From assembly GCF_000149955.1 (NCBI RefSeq), contig NC_030986.1:1929886-1993885 (forward strand): a DNA stretch of 64,000 bases, in the 5' to 3' direction. A program made the position numbers and the translations under genes. The notes beneath the pieces were generated by a model. It was given only the letters and a program-made list of their open reading frames with translations, had not been told where the DNA came from and ran no database searches. Positions 61,602 through 64,000 of the stretch are shown here, piece by piece. Within the stretch, counting starts at the first letter, position 1. Each line of letters opens with the position of its first letter. This DNA comes from Fusarium oxysporum f. sp. lycopersici 4287 (taxonomy: Eukaryota; Ascomycota; Sordariomycetes; Hypocreales; Nectriaceae).

Positions 61602-62691
61602 TGTGATTGTTTATTGAGTAAGGGAAGTGGTAGTGGTTGTATTGGTGATGAACAGTCGTCAAACGATTAGAGTGAGAGTCGCTAGGTAGAGTTGTTGATA
61701 AATGTTTATCGAAGCTGGATTGAAGGATGAAGATGAAGATGAGGAGAAGAAAAGGAATCGAGGAAGTGTGGTGCATTCAAAGGCTTAAAAGGAAGCTCAA
61801 TGTGAGGAGCAGTGACGAATGTACCTTAGCTTGCTGGCCGGAAGCTACCTACGTCATACGTCATAGCTGTGCTCTCCCAAGGCGGGCAAGTGGGTTGGTA
61901 CGTACTGCATCGCGGGGCTCTCAAGGCCCTCAGGCGGAACAGGCCCCACTATAGCTTGCCATGAGCATCAACACAGCCAATGAAGCAGCAAATTCCCGGT
62001 TTGCTTGCCAGGCTCGAAGTTGCTCGTCTTGCTTCTACACGTTCCTGCATGCTTGAATCCACCGCGTACGTCACCGTATTTTGAGCACGAGGAAGCAAAA
62101 ATACCCAAGCTTATGTGCCTTATGGGCTGCCATGTTGATCGATCGCGTGCTCCTCACGCCAGCCTACAACAATTTCCTTGTAAGGGATTGGCCAGGTTGC
62201 AGCGGATCCCGTGTTGTTCTCTCGTCTTCCACGTCAGGAACAAATCATCTTCTCTCTCATTGCCTTGGCAAGCCATAATGTTATTTCCTGTGAATGCTGT
62301 CTTGGTCTGTTTCTCTTTAGGGGGCATTGGCTTGATGCATGATGCCGAGGATTCAACTTCATGATATGTGCATTATCCAGTAAGGCAGGATTACGACATC
62401 CCATCAAACTCGAGGAAACTGATGGTTTGAAACCAAACAATTAACATTAGGCGAGAATCCCCCAGCCTTAAAGTGCTATTCAGAAACCACCGAGTTAGAC
62501 TACATAAGCTTACTAGAGTAACGTAACGATCGACTAGTTGGACATCAGTACCTTATTAGGTACCTTAGTGATGCTAATAATAAAATGCAATGCCTAGGTA
62601 GTTTCCCATCATCTTTGAACCGATAACACAGCACAGCTTTACTAGAGATGTATAAAACGTCATAGCCAACCAGTGCCCTCATAACAGTCTC
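61602..62691. other. RTC3 upstream region
   Basis: About 1.1 kb between RTC3 and the RhoGEF-like gene end. GA-rich patch near 61724-61760. No gene recognised. Confidence 0.5.
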
Positions 62692-64000
62692 TCACCGAAA
62701 GAATCTGCGAATGCCTGTGCACTTCTTTTCGTTTTTCGAGCTTTTCTCTTTCTCCCATGGAACATCTGTGCTCTGAATGGCGGTGGAATCAGCCAAGCGA
62801 GACAGGTTCTCCTTCGCAACAGAGAGTGTTGCTGTTCTGGAATCATTTGGTGGAGAATTGGTCTGGAGCCTGTTTGTGATACAGTCTTGTAGAGCTGATG
62901 TGTTTTCTGCCTCGCTTTGCAGTTGCTTGTCTGAAATAATCTCAATCAAATCAAGAGGTTTGAGTTCAGATATCTGCGTGAGCTCCAGCCTTGGAGACAT
63001 GTCCGATACATGATCATCCTCCTCGCTGAGCTCTCGAGTCTCTGGGAGCGCTGAGCCTTTACTTGCGTAGGAGTATGAGCTCTCCTCACGACCAGCCTTG
63101 TCAAAGATGTCAAAGCCACTATCGCTTGAAAAACTGGTCTGGCGGGTCTGGTCTTCACTCGATGGGTCCTCGATCATTCTGCGTGACAAGCTTCCTGACC
63201 TCTTCGTCATGCTGGATACACTCAACTTTCTCATCACGGTTGATGCTGACCGCCTGATCATCTGCTCATTCCGCGCAATGTTCGTCATGCTAGGAAGGGG
63301 AAGGACATCTTGACTCCAGACGTCTGAAAGAAGCACCTCCAGCCGCGCTCTTTCACTCCGAGATGGTACCAGGACTGGCGTTCTGACTTTTGTTGACAAC
63401 AAAGACTGTGAACGATGGAGGCCAGCTCTGGAGCTGGTACCACTACTAGATTTCATGGTACTTGTATTCTTGAGAATGACATGGCATGGCTCGGAGCTTC
63501 CCACAGATGCCTGATGCGTCGATAGGCTCCTCGCGATACTTCCTACCGCTGTTCAGTATGATCTAGTCTTTTCGTTATTTGGGCAGTGTAAACATACCAG
63601 GTCGTCCGAACACAGTGCCTAGACTTTGAATGTCAAGAGAGAGAAATATTTGAAGACCAGGAGATCTACCAACAGGCTCTTGACACAGAGGTTGTTGCAA
63701 CCGGGTTCGCCATTCGTTCTCCTCCCTTGACGTACAAGCCGTCATTACCACCTCGTAAAGTTGATGATCGCTCTCGAAAACAAGCTTCCAAGAGAAGGGA
63801 GCTAGGTGGCATTGCAAGCCTACAAGATATGTTAGTTCCAGTCTCGGTTATATGTGACATGCCTTACCGCGCCCATTGTCAGCATCTTCAACAGCTGAAC
63901 AATGTACATCAATGCAGGCCAGAATCTTGTAGATAGGCTCAAACTTTCCTCCAGAGGCCAGACAAAGGACGTCTTTGTAGAGTAAGCAGATCATATACTG
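62692..64000 (-). CDS. C-terminal part of RhoGEF/PH-domain-like protein, partial
   Basis: Gene continues beyond the right edge. Visible exons: 64000-63868, 63819-63598, 63542-62692 (introns of 48 and 55 bp), 401 codons plus stop. The first two exons give a PH-like region: QYMICLLYKDVLCLASGGKF, ILACIDVHCSAVED, then CHLAPFSWKLVFESDHQLYE and VMTACTSREENEWRTRL. This matches the PH part following a Dbl (RhoGEF) domain in several fungal proteins; the catalytic DH domain would be off-window. The last exon encodes a long Ser-rich, probably disordered tail ending in KEKSSKNEKKCTGIRRFFR. RhoGEFs activate Rho GTPases that control polarised growth and glucan synthesis. Identity is inferred from PH-like pattern only. 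Confidence 0.6.

Noticed and set aside
1..64000. CRISPR array, operon or prophage
   Set aside because: Nuclear fungal DNA with spliced genes. No repeat-spacer pattern or phage genes seen.

Overview
The window is nuclear DNA of a filamentous ascomycete, most likely a Fusarium or a close relative (Hypocreales). Genes are split by very short GT-AG introns, mostly 48-60 bp, with GTAAGT/GTGAGT-like donors and CTAAC/CTGAC branch sites, and they include fungal families such as VMA21, Skt5, a class IV chitin synthase, Med14 and DUF2406. Three runs of N (620-1075, 30894-31483, 58261-58706) show a draft assembly. There are no operons, CRISPR arrays, rRNA genes or convincing transposons.

Layout. 1-74: edge of an aminotransferase-like exon (-). 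2.4-3.9 kb: poly(A)-RNA-binding zinc-finger protein NAB2 (+). 4.6-6.5 kb: protoporphyrinogen oxidase HEM14 (+), convergent with Mediator subunit MED14 (-, 6.9-10.0 kb). 11.1-13.0 kb: glucose-6-phosphate dehydrogenase (-) with six coding exons, two of them tiny. 15.7-16.4 kb: ribosomal protein eL33 (+) with a 10-nt exon. 16.4-21.9 kb: mostly gene-free, ending in a long leader for a DUF2406 protein (+, 21.9-23.3 kb). 23.9-24.4 kb: V-ATPase assembly factor VMA21 (-), divergent from FUN30/SMARCAD1-type remodeller (+, 25.2-28.3 kb). The FUN30 gene as assembled carries three single-base excesses. 30.1-30.8 kb: small SANT/Myb-like protein (-) beside a gap.

The second half is dominated by growth and cell-wall genes. 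SKT5, the chitin synthase activator (-, 36.9-39.1 kb), lies head-to-head across 5.9 kb from a class IV (Chs3-type) chitin synthase (+, 45.0-48.7 kb). In yeast the two homologous proteins act together, so this physical linkage is the most interesting arrangement in the window. Then come a Polo-like kinase (-, 49.6-52.7 kb), an OPA3-like mitochondrial protein (-, 53.6-54.3 kb), an unrecognised 256-codon ORF (+, 55.3-56.1 kb), a small four-helix membrane protein (+, 58.9-59.4 kb), an SBDS-domain RTC3-like protein (-, 61.0-61.6 kb), and the C-terminal part of a RhoGEF/PH-type protein running off the right edge (-).

Most genes are ordinary housekeeping functions. Points worth a second look are the SKT5-CHS3 pairing, the FUN30 frame disruptions, a four-copy ACGCGT cluster in a gene-poor stretch, the orphan ORF and the micro-exons. 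I found no clearly novel biological system.
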